Part shown: positions 33,573 to 42,472 of the stretch, in pieces | Layout of the letters: each line of letters opens with the position of its first letter | Numbering within the stretch: the stretch's first letter is position 1 | Assembly: GCA_949840905.1 (NCBI GenBank) | Contig: CATKXW010000004.1 | Coordinates: 36,182 to 100,181 of the forward strand | Origin: an uncultured Eggerthellaceae bacterium | GTDB taxonomy: Bacteria > Actinomycetota > Coriobacteriia > Coriobacteriales > Eggerthellaceae | Reading direction: 5' to 3' | Length of the DNA stretch: 64,000 nucleotides | Made by a program: the position numbers and the translations under genes | The notes under the pieces: model-generated | Seen by the model: only the letters and a program-made list of their open reading frames with translations | The model's database searches: none | What the model was told of the DNA's origin: nothing

Positions 33573-34453
33573 TGGATGGCATGCTCACGGCTTTCGACGA
33601 GATAACGCTCGTGCTGTTCACCACCTTGGCACCTGCGGGGGCCTTGGCCTATGTGCTGGTGGCGCTGCCGCTCATCGTAAGCGGCGATCGGCTGCTGGAG
33701 GAGGCGCGCAGACGGCTCGACCGCTTCCTTTGCGTGCCCGTGGTGGTGGCTATGATCGGTTTGGTGGCTTCAGCCACTCACCTGGGGAATCCGGCGAACG
33801 CGCTGTACGTCATCACGGGGTTCGGGCGCAGTCCGCTGTCCAACGAGGTCGTATGCGGCAGCGTGTTCCTCAGCGCGGCGGGCATCTTCTGGCTCACCTC
33901 GTTCTCGGAAGGGCCGGGACGCATCGGCGTGCGAGGTGTGGTGGTCGCCATCATCTCGGTGCTGGGGCTCGTGTTCGTTGGCGTGATCTCGCTGGCCTAT
34001 GATGCTAGCACCATCCTGACCTGGAACACTCCCTATACCCCTCTTACCACTTGGCTGAACGCCTTGTCGGGCGGTCCTTTGTTGGCCATCCTCACCATGC
34101 GGCTGGCGCGCTTCTATACGGCTGGGCACAAGCTCGGGCGTGCTCTGGTAGCCTTGGCGGCGCTCGCGCTGGTGGCGTCGGTGATCGTATACGGGCTATG
34201 GGGCTCGCTGCTGCCCGAACTGCGCAACTCCCTCGCTTCCGCCGCCGAGCTCGCTCCGCTGTTCATGCCATCCATCGGGTTGTTCGCGTTACTGGGCATC
34301 GCGGCGCTCGTGCTCGGCTTCAAGGCCGCCACCTGGCACGGTGAGGCACCGCTTTGGCTTCCTATCACCTCCACCGTTCTCATGCTCGTCGCCATCTTCC
34401 TCATGCGATTCCAGTTCTACATGATCCATATGACCGTGGGCGTGGGGGTGTAG
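33572..34453 (+). CDS. Membrane anchor subunit, DmsC family (second copy)
   Basis: A 293-residue paralogue of the upstream anchor, with the same order of motifs: TLAPAGALAYVLVALPLIVS, ATHLGNPANALYVITGFGRS, LSNEVVCGSVFLSAAG and a final MRFQFYMIHMTVGVGV (first copy: LRLAFYAMQLSVGLSI). Two DmsC-type anchors in one operon is uncommon and may mean two entry points for electrons, or a heteromeric anchor. The start codon overlaps the preceding short ORF. Confidence 0.88.
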   Translation: MDGMLTAFDEITLVLFTTLAPAGALAYVLVALPLIVSGDRLLEEARRRLDRFLCVPVVVAMIGLVASATHLGNPANALYVITGFGRSPLSNEVVCGSVFLSAAGIFWLTSFSEGPGRIGVRGVVVAIISVLGLVFVGVISLAYDASTILTWNTPYTPLTTWLNALSGGPLLAILTMRLARFYTAGHKLGRALVALAALALVASVIVYGLWGSLLPELRNSLASAAELAPLFMPSIGLFALLGIAALVLGFKAATWHGEAPLWLPITSTVLMLVAIFLMRFQFYMIHMTVGVGV

Positions 34454-34504
34454 TGCCGTGCTATAGTCGTCTCCATAGCGAGAACGACAAGGAGGTTCGG
34501 CGAT

Positions 34505-35257
34505 ATGAAGAAGCTAGAAGGAAGGACGGCCATCGTCACCGGGGCGAGCTCGGGGGTCGGGCGCGGCCTGGCAAAGGTGCTGGCCGAGCACGGCGCGAAC
34601 GTGTGCGTGTGCGCCCGCAGGATGGAGAAGCTGGAAGAGCTCGAACGCGAGCTGACCGCAGAGGGCGCGGCGGTGCTTCCCGTGACCTGCGATGTGATGG
34701 AGCCCGACCAGATCAAGAACGTGGTGGCTCGCTGCGTCGAGCGGTTCGGCGGCGTGGATATCCTCATCAACTGTGCTCAAGGCTCGATGGCCTATCGCCC
34801 CATCGAGGACATCGACATCGACTACGCTATGACGGCGTACAAGAGCGGGGCTTTGGCCAGCCTGCTGTTCATGAAGGAGTGCTTCCCCTATCTCAAGCAG
34901 AGCGGTCATGGGCGCATCATCAACACGGCGTCGGCTGCTGGCTATGACGGCAACGAAGGCTTCGGCGCCTATGGCATGGCGAAGGAGGCCATCCGCGCCA
35001 TCACCCGCACCGGTGCGCGTGAATGGGGCCGCTATGGCATCACCGTCAACGTGTTCCTGCCCATCATCGCTACCGACTTCTTCCGCGAAACGCAGCCCGA
35101 AGCGCTGAAGAGCCTCGAATCGAAGAGCCCGCTGGGCCGTATCGGCACCACCGAGGAGGATTGTGCTCCCCTGATCGTGTTCCTGGTCAGCGACGAGGGA
35201 GCCTACTTCACCGGCCAGTCGTTCATGGTCGACGGCGGCATCCATATGCACACCTGA
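34505..35257 (+). CDS. Short-chain dehydrogenase/reductase
   Basis: A 250-residue classical SDR. The cofactor motif TGASSGVGRGLA and CARRMEKLEE suggest NADP or NAD binding; the catalytic Ser lies in INTASAAG and the YGMAK (YxxxK) motif is intact. The usual NNAG is INCAQ, a variant. The C-terminus FMVDGGIHMHT is typical. The family includes bacterial hydroxysteroid dehydrogenases as well as acyl-carrier reductases, so a link with the molybdoenzyme (52 bases upstream) and, more remotely, with the bile salt hydrolase is possible. The substrate is not known. AAGGAGG precedes the start. Confidence 0.9.
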   Translation: MKKLEGRTAIVTGASSGVGRGLAKVLAEHGANVCVCARRMEKLEELERELTAEGAAVLPVTCDVMEPDQIKNVVARCVERFGGVDILINCAQGSMAYRPIEDIDIDYAMTAYKSGALASLLFMKECFPYLKQSGHGRIINTASAAGYDGNEGFGAYGMAKEAIRAITRTGAREWGRYGITVNVFLPIIATDFFRETQPEALKSLESKSPLGRIGTTEEDCAPLIVFLVSDEGAYFTGQSFMVDGGIHMHT

Positions 35258-35274
35258 GACGCGACGGGCAGCAT

Positions 35275-35302
35275 GCGGGCACGCCACAGCAGGCGTGCCC
35301 GC
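35275..35302 (+). terminator. Hairpin after the SDR gene
   Basis: Perfect 11-base arms GCGGGCACGCC and GGCGTGCCCGC with a 6-base loop, 17 bases after the SDR stop. No T-run follows, so it may stabilise the mRNA end or act together with Rho. Confidence 0.6.
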
Positions 35303-35527
35303 CCGGTCGCTCCCTATCTGGCTCGCGAGCTGCCTTCCTGGTCGTTTCGGTTCGCATCCCGGCGTGCCATGGGCATCCACCATGGCGAGCGTGGCGCTGT
35401 CGCTCTCTCGCGCGGGATATGGCTCTACGGTGCGTAGGTTGTTCGGGGCGCAGGCGGTGGATACCATCTTGTGACGTGACGAACGCTGCGCGATGAGGAT
35501 GTTCGCGCACCAGCTAAGGAGCCAACG

Positions 35528-36211
35528 ATGACCACCTATATAACAGGGGACGCGATACGCGCTCTTCGAGAACGAGCGAAGCTTACCCAGCGACAACTGG
35601 CCGAAGGGCTGGGGGTCACCGATAAAGCGGTGTCGAAATGGGAGACCGGCCGTGGGCTGCCAGATATATCGCTGGTAGAACCCCTGGCGCGGGCCCTCGA
35701 TGTGTCCGTGGCGGAACTGTTCTCCGGGGAGCGCATCGTCAATGCGAACCGCGCGGGGAACCTGCTGCGCTCATGCTTCTATGTGTGTCCGGTATGCGGC
35801 AATGTGGTGCATGCCACAGGGGGCGTCTCTGTGAGCTGCTGCGGCATACAGCTTCCGCCCTGTGAAGCGGAAGAGGATGGAGCGCCGCAGGGAAGCGAGG
35901 GGCTCATCATGGAGGCGGAAGCGGTCGATGGGGAAGTGTATGTGCGTGTGGACCATGAGATGCGCAAAGAGCACTTCGTCAGCTTCCTCGCTTACGTGAC
36001 CACCGATCATGTCCTCTTTCGCAAGCTCTATCCCCAGCAGGTCGCAGAGGCTCGTTTTCCCTATAAAGGGCCAGGTCAGCTCTATGCCTTTTGCAATCAG
36101 CACGGTCTGTTCTCCCAACGCGCCCCGAAACCGGTCCGCTCTCCTTCGCGGCGCACGCTATTCGAACAGACCGACAGCGAAGGAGGCTCCGACGCCGCTC
36201 GCCACGGTTAA
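35528..36211 (+). CDS. HTH regulator fused to desulforedoxin and superoxide reductase-like domains
   Basis: A 227-residue three-domain protein. Residues 1-68 are an XRE helix-turn-helix (LRERAKLTQRQLAEGLGVTD, KAVSKWETGRGLPDIS). Residues 82-115 look like a desulforedoxin iron site (YVCPVCGNVVHATGG, then VSCCGIQ). Residues 120-200 follow the superoxide reductase (desulfoferrodoxin) pattern: VDHEMRKEHFVSFLAYV and CNQHGLF supply two of the histidines, the cysteine and the last histidine. The first usual histidine (in KHVP) is absent, with GLIM in its place. It probably acts as a redox or superoxide sensor rather than an enzyme. TAAGGAG precedes the start. No target is certain. Confidence 0.85.
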   Translation: MTTYITGDAIRALRERAKLTQRQLAEGLGVTDKAVSKWETGRGLPDISLVEPLARALDVSVAELFSGERIVNANRAGNLLRSCFYVCPVCGNVVHATGGVSVSCCGIQLPPCEAEEDGAPQGSEGLIMEAEAVDGEVYVRVDHEMRKEHFVSFLAYVTTDHVLFRKLYPQQVAEARFPYKGPGQLYAFCNQHGLFSQRAPKPVRSPSRRTLFEQTDSEGGSDAARHG

Positions 36212-36255
36212 GATCTCGGCTAGATCGGTGGTGCTATCGCCCTATAGCTTGTTCG

Positions 36256-36861
36256 CTATGGGACGATGGGCTTTCTGAGGAGGTCGAAGATATCCGCATG
36301 GGACCTTTCGAGCGGCGCTTCGAACGCCTCGATGCCGCTCTCTTCGATGAACGCGCGCTCTCCCTCGGAGATGGGGAGCGCGTATAGCCAGGCGATGGTC
36401 CGATCCGGCAGGGCAAGGGCCTCGTATCGGCTCCAGAATATCGGGCTTAGCAGGAGCATATGGTCGAGCGGGGAGTCGATGTCATTGGTGGAGAGCACAT
36501 TGCGTGCCACTGCTCCATAACGGCAGTAGCCCGCGTCCATGACGTCGAACGCGGTGGTGGCGAGGATGCGTCCGAGGGTGTCTTCCGGGGCGAGACCGGC
36601 GGTCATCAGCTCTACGCGCAGAGGCGATCCGGCGAAGGTCTGCCCGACGTCGATATCGTTGAGGCCGATGGTCGAGAGCGCAGTGAGGTCGTCGAGGTCG
36701 CTATCGGTGCAGGTCAAGATGGCGATCGCTTTCGACTCGTCCTCATTGTAGAATCGCGCCACCTTCGGGTCGCCGCCGATGAAGGAGAGGGCATATCTTG
36801 CGACCTCCTTGTTATGCGGTCGATCATCGGGCCCTTGCTCGTGCGGACCTCTCTTTCCCAT
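36256..36861 (-). CDS. Suppressor-of-fused (SUFU) domain protein
   Basis: A 201-residue protein with the SUFU-family pattern: ARYALSFIGGDPKVARFY, AILTCTDSDLDDLTALSTIG, LMTAGLAPEDTLGRILATTA and the C-terminal LPISEGERAFIEESGIEAFE with SHADIFDLLRKPIV. Bacterial SUFU proteins are often immunity proteins of polymorphic toxin systems, but no toxin gene lies nearby. The start at 36861 follows GAGGAGG. It is the second gene of a two-gene unit with the small protein at 36915-37151. Confidence 0.82.
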   Translation of the reverse strand: MGKRGPHEQGPDDRPHNKEVARYALSFIGGDPKVARFYNEDESKAIAILTCTDSDLDDLTALSTIGLNDIDVGQTFAGSPLRVELMTAGLAPEDTLGRILATTAFDVMDAGYCRYGAVARNVLSTNDIDSPLDHMLLLSPIFWSRYEALALPDRTIAWLYALPISEGERAFIEESGIEAFEAPLERSHADIFDLLRKPIVP

Positions 36862-36914
36862 CCTGGTGCCTCCTCGGTTCGGGTCGCGTCGGGGTCGTGC
36901 TGCTTTGCGGGGGG

Positions 36915-37151
36915 CTATTCCCTCCAACGAACGGTGACGAAGCCGTCGGTCCAGTCGGGGCTGTCGACCGTTATCTCGTCGATCGTGAAGCTATCGAGCG
37001 GATGGTCGCGGAAGCCTTCCTTATCCTTGAGGGCATCCACGGTCTCCTCTGCCTTTTCCCGTGACGAGAAGATGCCTATGAACTTGTCCTCGTCATGGAT
37101 CCCGTCATCATCTTCCAGTTCATAGCTATGCCAAAGAGCGAACACGATCAC
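36915..37151 (-). CDS. Small acidic protein of unknown function
   Basis: 78 residues, starting at a GTG (37151) preceded by CAGGAGC. The sequence has IGIFSSREKAEETVDALKDK and GFRDHPLDSFTIDEITVDSP, ending DGFVTVRW; it is a conserved hypothetical fold found in many bacteria, often near immunity-type genes. It lies 53 bases before the SUFU gene on the same strand, so the two are probably cotranscribed. Confidence 0.75.
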   Translation of the reverse strand: MIVFALWHSYELEDDDGIHDEDKFIGIFSSREKAEETVDALKDKEGFRDHPLDSFTIDEITVDSPDWTDGFVTVRWRE

Positions 37152-37396
37152 GAACGGCTCCTGTTCTGTCGTGGGCTTCGAAGATGCTGGCGCAGACTGG
37201 GCGTCAGTGACCCTGGAATTCAGATAAGAGAGAGATCAACCCTCGATCTTCACCTTATCATAAGCGTACCTGAGGAGAGGCAGGAATTGGGAGCGGCCGA
37301 TAGGATGGTCGGCTTTCATGATGGAGCACATGGATCCTCCTCTACACTATAGCGCCTGCCTGCCATGAGCAGCCCTCACGACATATCTCTTTCGAC

Positions 37397-37759
37397 ATGC
37401 ATTGGCTCGTCTATAACGCTTCTGCCCATGCCCAGATGGAAGATGGCAAGATGAGAAACCTGCTATCATACGTCTCATCGGGCATGAGAGCCGAAGGCGA
37501 CGAGCTCATAGACGATATCTGCGCTCGCATGGATGCTCTGAACCATGAGGAGGAAGTGATGGCCATGATCTTCACGATGCAAGACGAGATAGAGCTTCAG
37601 GCCGACTTTGCCTTCGAGAGGGGAGAGGCTGAGGGCGAGGCGCGGTCGTCCAAGCTGCTCGACCGCCTTTTTGCTGCTGACCGTATCGATGACGCCAAGC
37701 GCGTCACCATCGACCCTGCTTATCGTGCTCGCCTCTTCGCGGAGTTCGGGCTTGCATAG
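37397..37759 (+). pseudogene. C-terminal remnant of an Rpn/PD-(D/E)XK transposase-like nuclease
   Basis: 120 codons. LLSYVSSGMRAEGDELIDD and the run IELQADFAFERGEAEGEARS match the C-terminal part of Rpn (recombination-promoting nuclease) proteins, which end in E/G-rich charged helices. The nuclease catalytic domain is missing upstream, and no strong ribosome-binding site precedes the ATG. It is most likely a decayed fragment; it could still be translated. Confidence 0.65.
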
Positions 37760-37966
37760 GCCCTCTGGTTCCTATCTTGCTCTTTAAGGGCGCTCGCTGT
37801 GATAGGTGGGCGCTCTTCGTTCATGCAGAGGGATCTCTGCGGCGTTCGGCCGAGAGAGGAAAACCAGGTGACGCTGTCCGCTCTTCCGACATGCGCCATC
37901 TGGGACCCCGTTGTTGGCTTGAGGGTATAATCGGCTTTTCGGTGTCGATGGAAACGGGGTCTTCGG

Positions 37967-38944
37967 ATGCTGCTCTCGATAGTCAGCTTGGTGCTGGTCG
38001 TGCTGTTCATCATGCTGGTGGTGTGGGCCATCGGGACGTTCTGGGCGTGGCTGGGGCGCGGCAAGAGGCTGCAGGGCGTGTGCGAGCAGGACCTGGTGTC
38101 CGATGACGTGAAGCAGACCGTCGCGCGCCTCGATGCTCTGCGGGCAGCGCAGACCCTCGATCACGGGAAGCAGGGGCCGGTCGTCCGGCTGAACCGGGCC
38201 CAGCTGCGTGAAGTGCGCCAGGCCGAGCGCGAGGTGCGCGACGACTTCCTCGACCATCTGAAGATAGGCTGGTACCAGCTGGTCATGATCTTCTTCATCG
38301 GCTCGGTGCTGGGCCTTCTGCTCGAAGAGGTGTGGATGTTCATCACCGCTGGTGTGACGGAGAGCCGCGTGGGACTGGTGTGGGGGCCGTTCAGCCCGCT
38401 CTACGGCGCCGGGGCCGTGCTGCTCACGCTAGTGACCTTCCAGCTGCGGCGCGTGCACGCCAAAGGTTGGGTGGTGTTTTTGGTGTCGATGGTGGTGGGA
38501 GGTTTGCTCGAACAGCTCACTGGTTGGGGCATGGAGACGTTCATGGGCGCCGTTTCTTGGGACTACATCGCCGGCGGCGTACCTGGTGCCATCACGAAAT
38601 GGGTGGCGGTGCCGTTCCTGTTCTTCTGGGGCCTGCTCGGTTACGCGTGGTACAAGCTGGTCATGCCCGATCTGCTGTGGGGGCTGGGCGTGCCCACCAC
38701 TCGGCGCAAAGCGGTGTTCGTGACGCTGCTGTCGGTCTATCTCATATTGGATATCTTCATGACCGTCATGTGCTTCGAGCGGCGCGCGGCGCGCGATGCC
38801 GGCATCCCGCCCGCCAACGGGTTCGAGGAATGGATAGACGAGAACTTCAGCAACGCCTTCATGGCAGAGCGCTTCCAGAACATGGTCATAGACGGCGCAG
38901 GGAGCGCCTATGATGCGATGATGGGGCAGGGAGCTGCGGAATAA
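37967..38944 (+). CDS. CmpB-family membrane protein (putative ABC transporter permease)
   Basis: A 325-residue protein with five to six membrane helices. The core LGLLLEEVWMFITAGVTESR, WGPFSPLYGAGAVLLTL, and GMETFMGAVSWDYIAG follow the pattern of the CmpB family (PF06541), often annotated as an ABC permease though evidence for transport is limited. A coiled, charged N-terminal segment (60-100) precedes the core, and a soluble C-terminal tail follows. The first codons may include a GTG-type start; the ATG at 37967 is used. Monocistronic. Confidence 0.82.
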   Translation: MLLSIVSLVLVVLFIMLVVWAIGTFWAWLGRGKRLQGVCEQDLVSDDVKQTVARLDALRAAQTLDHGKQGPVVRLNRAQLREVRQAEREVRDDFLDHLKIGWYQLVMIFFIGSVLGLLLEEVWMFITAGVTESRVGLVWGPFSPLYGAGAVLLTLVTFQLRRVHAKGWVVFLVSMVVGGLLEQLTGWGMETFMGAVSWDYIAGGVPGAITKWVAVPFLFFWGLLGYAWYKLVMPDLLWGLGVPTTRRKAVFVTLLSVYLILDIFMTVMCFERRAARDAGIPPANGFEEWIDENFSNAFMAERFQNMVIDGAGSAYDAMMGQGAAE

Positions 38945-39086
38945 GGGAACGTGAAGCGAGGGTTTTCCGCTCTCCTCTTATATCCTAAGGAACGATCCGG
39001 CGCGAAACAAGACTTGGCATCGGCGCGCGACCCTCGTAGAATGCTCGAACGCTCGAAATGAGGCCCATCGCGATCACGGAGGTCCT

Positions 39087-41276
39087 ATGCAGAGAGATGC
39101 CAGCACATTCGTCGCCGATCCTGTCTTCGAAGAAGAGCAGGATCATCTGAGCCGAACCTATGAAGCGTTGCAGCGGATCGGGCGCAACGCGGTCCAGCGG
39201 ATGGAGAAGACCGCGGCCGAGGCTGCCCGCGATAAGCGTGCCATGGCCGACGAGCTGTCGGTGAACCTGGCCACTTATGCGGACGCCATGGAGACCTACG
39301 CGGATTTCGCGGCCATGAACCGCATCGTCGATCTGTCCACCATGGCTCATTCTCTCGACGCCGAGAAGCTGGCTGCGGTGACGCTGCTGTTGAAGCAGCC
39401 GTACTTCGCGAAGGTGGAGCTGCGCCTGCCGGAGGTGGGTCGGCAGCGGAACGCGGAGGCGGATACACGGGTGCTCTACATCGGCGCCACCGGGCTGAGC
39501 GACGATGATCGCCGCCGGGTGGTGGTCGATTGGCGCTCGCCCATCGCCGAGGTGTACTACGACCAGGGGACAGGGCGCACCAGCTACGAGGCGAACGGCC
39601 GCCTCATCGAGGCCGACCTGCTGTTGCGGCGACAGTTCGACATCGAGGAGGACCGGCTGCTAGCCTATTTCGACACCACCGAGGCCATCCAAGACCCGCT
39701 GCTGCTGGCATCGCTGTCGCGCCATCGTTCCGCAGCCATGAGCGCCATCACCGCCACCATCCAACAGGAGCAGAACGCGGTCATTCGCCACGATGACGTG
39801 CCCACCCTTATGGTGATGGGCGCTGCGGGCAGCGGCAAGACCTCGGTCATGATGCAGCGCATCGCGTATCTGTTCTACCGCCAGCGCGATACCCTGCGAC
39901 CCGAAGAGGTGGCGCTCATCACGCCCAATCCGCTGTTCCAGAGCTATATCGCGAACGTGCTGCCCGCCATGGGCGAGAAGAACCCCGAGGCATTCACCTA
40001 TGACGAGCTTCTCGCAGAGCTGTTGCCGAAGGGGCGCGGTGCGGGCCGAACGTCGGTGACGCCGGAGCAGCTGGAGGCTATCGACCGCGCATTGAGCGAC
40101 CTTCGGTTCGCACCTACGGACTTCATCGCCGTGGAATGGGAGGGGACCCATCTGGTGTCCGCCAAGACCATACAGCGCCTTTCCGAGAAGTACGACCATA
40201 TCCCTGCAGGGCCCCATCGCGTGACCCTCATGCGCGAGGACCTGTTGAAGCGCTTGCGGGCGAAGCTGGCAGAGATCGCGAAGAGCGAGGCTTTGCGCGA
40301 CGAGCTGTTCCTCATGACCCCCGATGAGCAGACGGCGCTGTTCGGCACGCCCTTGAGCGCGCGTTCGGAAGCGGAAGTGGCAACGCTGGCGCGGGACTAT
40401 GTGGAGCGGCGCTATGCCGGGGCCATCGCCTTGGTGGAGCGTGACGAGTGGGTCGACATCGACCGCATCGGCACGCGCTTGCTGGGTCGCAGCGGGCTGA
40501 CGTCTTTGGAATGGGCGTATTTGAAGATGGGCGTGACCGGCTTCGGTCGCAGTGCTGTCAAATACGTGATGGTGGACGAGGTACAGGATTATTCCGCTGC
40601 TCAGCTCATGGTGCTGGCGCGATACTATCGCACGGCGCACTTCCTTCTGTTGGGCGACCCTGAGCAGGCCATCGCGGAAGGGACGGCATCCTTCGACGAT
40701 ATCCGCGCCGTGTTCGCAGGCGAGCGAGGAGCGACCGCGCATGCGCCGGTGGCCCAGTGCCTGCTCCCTACCAGCTATCGGTGCACGCCGCAGATAACCG
40801 AGCTGTTCGCATCCCTCGCCCGAGAGGGCATGAACATCTCGTCGGTGCAGCGCGACGGTACCGATCCGCGCATCGAGGCGTGTCCCGATGAGGCGGCCTA
40901 CGAACAGGCTTTGCTGGACGCAGTGGAGCGATCGCTGGCATATGAAGGGCTTACGGCCCTGATCGTGCCGTGGAAGAGCGATGCTCGCAAGATGGCAGCG
41001 TGGTTGGAGGAGCGCTTGCCCGCGTCGTCCCATCCCTGGACGGCGGTGGTCGACAAGGACGAAGCGTTGCCGAGCTCCGGTCTGGTCATCTTGCCGCTAG
41101 AGCTGGCGAAGGGCTTGGAGTTCGATGCCGTGCTGGTGCCCGACGCCTCCGAGCGCACGTTTCCTGCAGATGATCTTTCCCGTCGCCGTCTCTACACCAC
41201 CGTATCCCGCGCCACCCGCGAGCTCACCATCCTCTCGCCTGCTGCGCTGACCCCGCTCTTGGCTGCTCGGCCCTGA
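39087..41276 (+). CDS. helD: HelD-like superfamily 1 helicase
   Basis: A 729-residue UvrD/Rep-type ATPase of the HelD group. An N-terminal coiled coil (FVADPVFEEEQDHLSRTYEA) would enter the RNA polymerase channel; DWRSPIAEVYYDQG is the HelD signature before Walker A (VMGAAGSGKTSVMMQRIAYL). Walker B-like YVMVDEVQDYSAAQ and motif VI YTTVSRATRELTIL are present. Characterised members free and recycle stalled RNA polymerase from DNA. CGGAGG precedes the start. Monocistronic. Confidence 0.92.
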   Translation: MQRDASTFVADPVFEEEQDHLSRTYEALQRIGRNAVQRMEKTAAEAARDKRAMADELSVNLATYADAMETYADFAAMNRIVDLSTMAHSLDAEKLAAVTLLLKQPYFAKVELRLPEVGRQRNAEADTRVLYIGATGLSDDDRRRVVVDWRSPIAEVYYDQGTGRTSYEANGRLIEADLLLRRQFDIEEDRLLAYFDTTEAIQDPLLLASLSRHRSAAMSAITATIQQEQNAVIRHDDVPTLMVMGAAGSGKTSVMMQRIAYLFYRQRDTLRPEEVALITPNPLFQSYIANVLPAMGEKNPEAFTYDELLAELLPKGRGAGRTSVTPEQLEAIDRALSDLRFAPTDFIAVEWEGTHLVSAKTIQRLSEKYDHIPAGPHRVTLMREDLLKRLRAKLAEIAKSEALRDELFLMTPDEQTALFGTPLSARSEAEVATLARDYVERRYAGAIALVERDEWVDIDRIGTRLLGRSGLTSLEWAYLKMGVTGFGRSAVKYVMVDEVQDYSAAQLMVLARYYRTAHFLLLGDPEQAIAEGTASFDDIRAVFAGERGATAHAPVAQCLLPTSYRCTPQITELFASLAREGMNISSVQRDGTDPRIEACPDEAAYEQALLDAVERSLAYEGLTALIVPWKSDARKMAAWLEERLPASSHPWTAVVDKDEALPSSGLVILPLELAKGLEFDAVLVPDASERTFPADDLSRRRLYTTVSRATRELTILSPAALTPLLAARP

Positions 41277-41351
41277 TTGCGCGGGGGAGGGGGAGCGGCT
41301 ATAGTTGCAGGTGAAGGGGAAAACGAGGAAGGATAATCGGAGGCGGCGACC

Positions 41352-42449
41352 GTGGTGGGCGGGCGTATCGAGTGGATAGACCTGGCGAAGGCCGTTGCCA
41401 TCATCGCCATCATCGTCGGGCATTTCACGGCTTTCTTCCTCACGGTGTTGCCAGCGGCGGGGCCGGTGTTCCGCTTCATGGACTCGTTCCATGTGCCGTT
41501 GTTCTTCCTGTTGAGCGGCTTTTGCATGAGCGCCCCGCTCGGGTGGGAGCGCACGCTGCGCCTGGCCAAGCAGTGCTTGGTCCCCTATGCGTTCTGCGGT
41601 GCGCTGTGCATCGTCGTCTGCGTCTTCACGGTGGATGGGTTTCGCCTGGAAGAGCACCTGTTCGGGTTCTTCTATGGGGCCGGTGCGTACCGCGACCATA
41701 TCCTGTTCGGCGATCCGGCCGTGGTGCAGTCCATCGGCGTGCTGTGGTTCTTGCCGTGCTTGCTGTTCGGGAAGATATTCGCGAGCCTGTGCCTGCGGCT
41801 GGAGCGTTTCGCCCGGTGGCTGCCCTTGGCGGCGGCCTTCGCGATGTTCATGGTAGGAGCCCTCACGGCACCGTTGCTATTTCTTCCGTGGGACATCCAG
41901 CCGGCCCTGGTCGCTGCGTGGTTCATCTGCTGCGGTTCGATGCTCGGCCGTTATGGGGTGTTGGAGCGCAAGGGGCTGCGCCGGGGGCTGCAGATGGCGG
42001 GCGCTCTTTATGTGGGGGCTGTGACCGCAGGGCTGTTCGGCGACCCGATGTACTGCAATTCCACCTACCATCAGCCCGTCATCGACGGCATCGGGTGTGC
42101 GTGCGCTGCTGTGCTGGTCATGGGAGCGGCCAGAGCGCTCGAACGGCTGCCGGAGCGGATCGAGCATGGCTTGAGCTGGGTGGGGCGCAACACGTTGGCC
42201 ATCTTCTGCTTCCATGCCATCTCGCTGGCACCCGGAGACTATCTTAAGTGGGATCTGCTCGGTCTCGTATCTGCGGGAGCGAATCCGGTGCTCGTACTGG
42301 TGGGCGCTCTGGTGATCGATGCGGCGCTCAGCATCTTCCTCGCGTGGGCAGCCTTGCGCACGCCCGGTATCCGTCGCATCTTCGGCGGCAAGAAGGTGGC
42401 GCCATGCTCCTCGGGGTCATCGCGCCAGCGACCGAGCGCCGCTTCCTGA
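41352..42449 (+). CDS. Acyltransferase family 3 membrane protein
   Basis: A 365-residue, about ten-helix protein. The N-terminal RIEWIDLAKAVAIIAIIVGH has the family's catalytic histidine and FHVPLFFLLSGFCM is the second conserved motif. These enzymes O-acetylate or otherwise acylate sugars of the cell envelope or exported polysaccharide. The GTG start at 41352 follows GGAGGCGG; a second GTG is in frame at 41355. Not linked to glycan genes here. Confidence 0.85.
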   Translation: MVGGRIEWIDLAKAVAIIAIIVGHFTAFFLTVLPAAGPVFRFMDSFHVPLFFLLSGFCMSAPLGWERTLRLAKQCLVPYAFCGALCIVVCVFTVDGFRLEEHLFGFFYGAGAYRDHILFGDPAVVQSIGVLWFLPCLLFGKIFASLCLRLERFARWLPLAAAFAMFMVGALTAPLLFLPWDIQPALVAAWFICCGSMLGRYGVLERKGLRRGLQMAGALYVGAVTAGLFGDPMYCNSTYHQPVIDGIGCACAAVLVMGAARALERLPERIEHGLSWVGRNTLAIFCFHAISLAPGDYLKWDLLGLVSAGANPVLVLVGALVIDAALSIFLAWAALRTPGIRRIFGGKKVAPCSSGSSRQRPSAAS

Positions 42450-42472
42450 CCTGCTGCCCTTGAGCGAGCGTG

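Noticed and set aside
37397..37759. Intact transposase
   Set aside because: Only the C-terminal part of an Rpn-type protein is present; catalytic domain and inverted repeats were not found.
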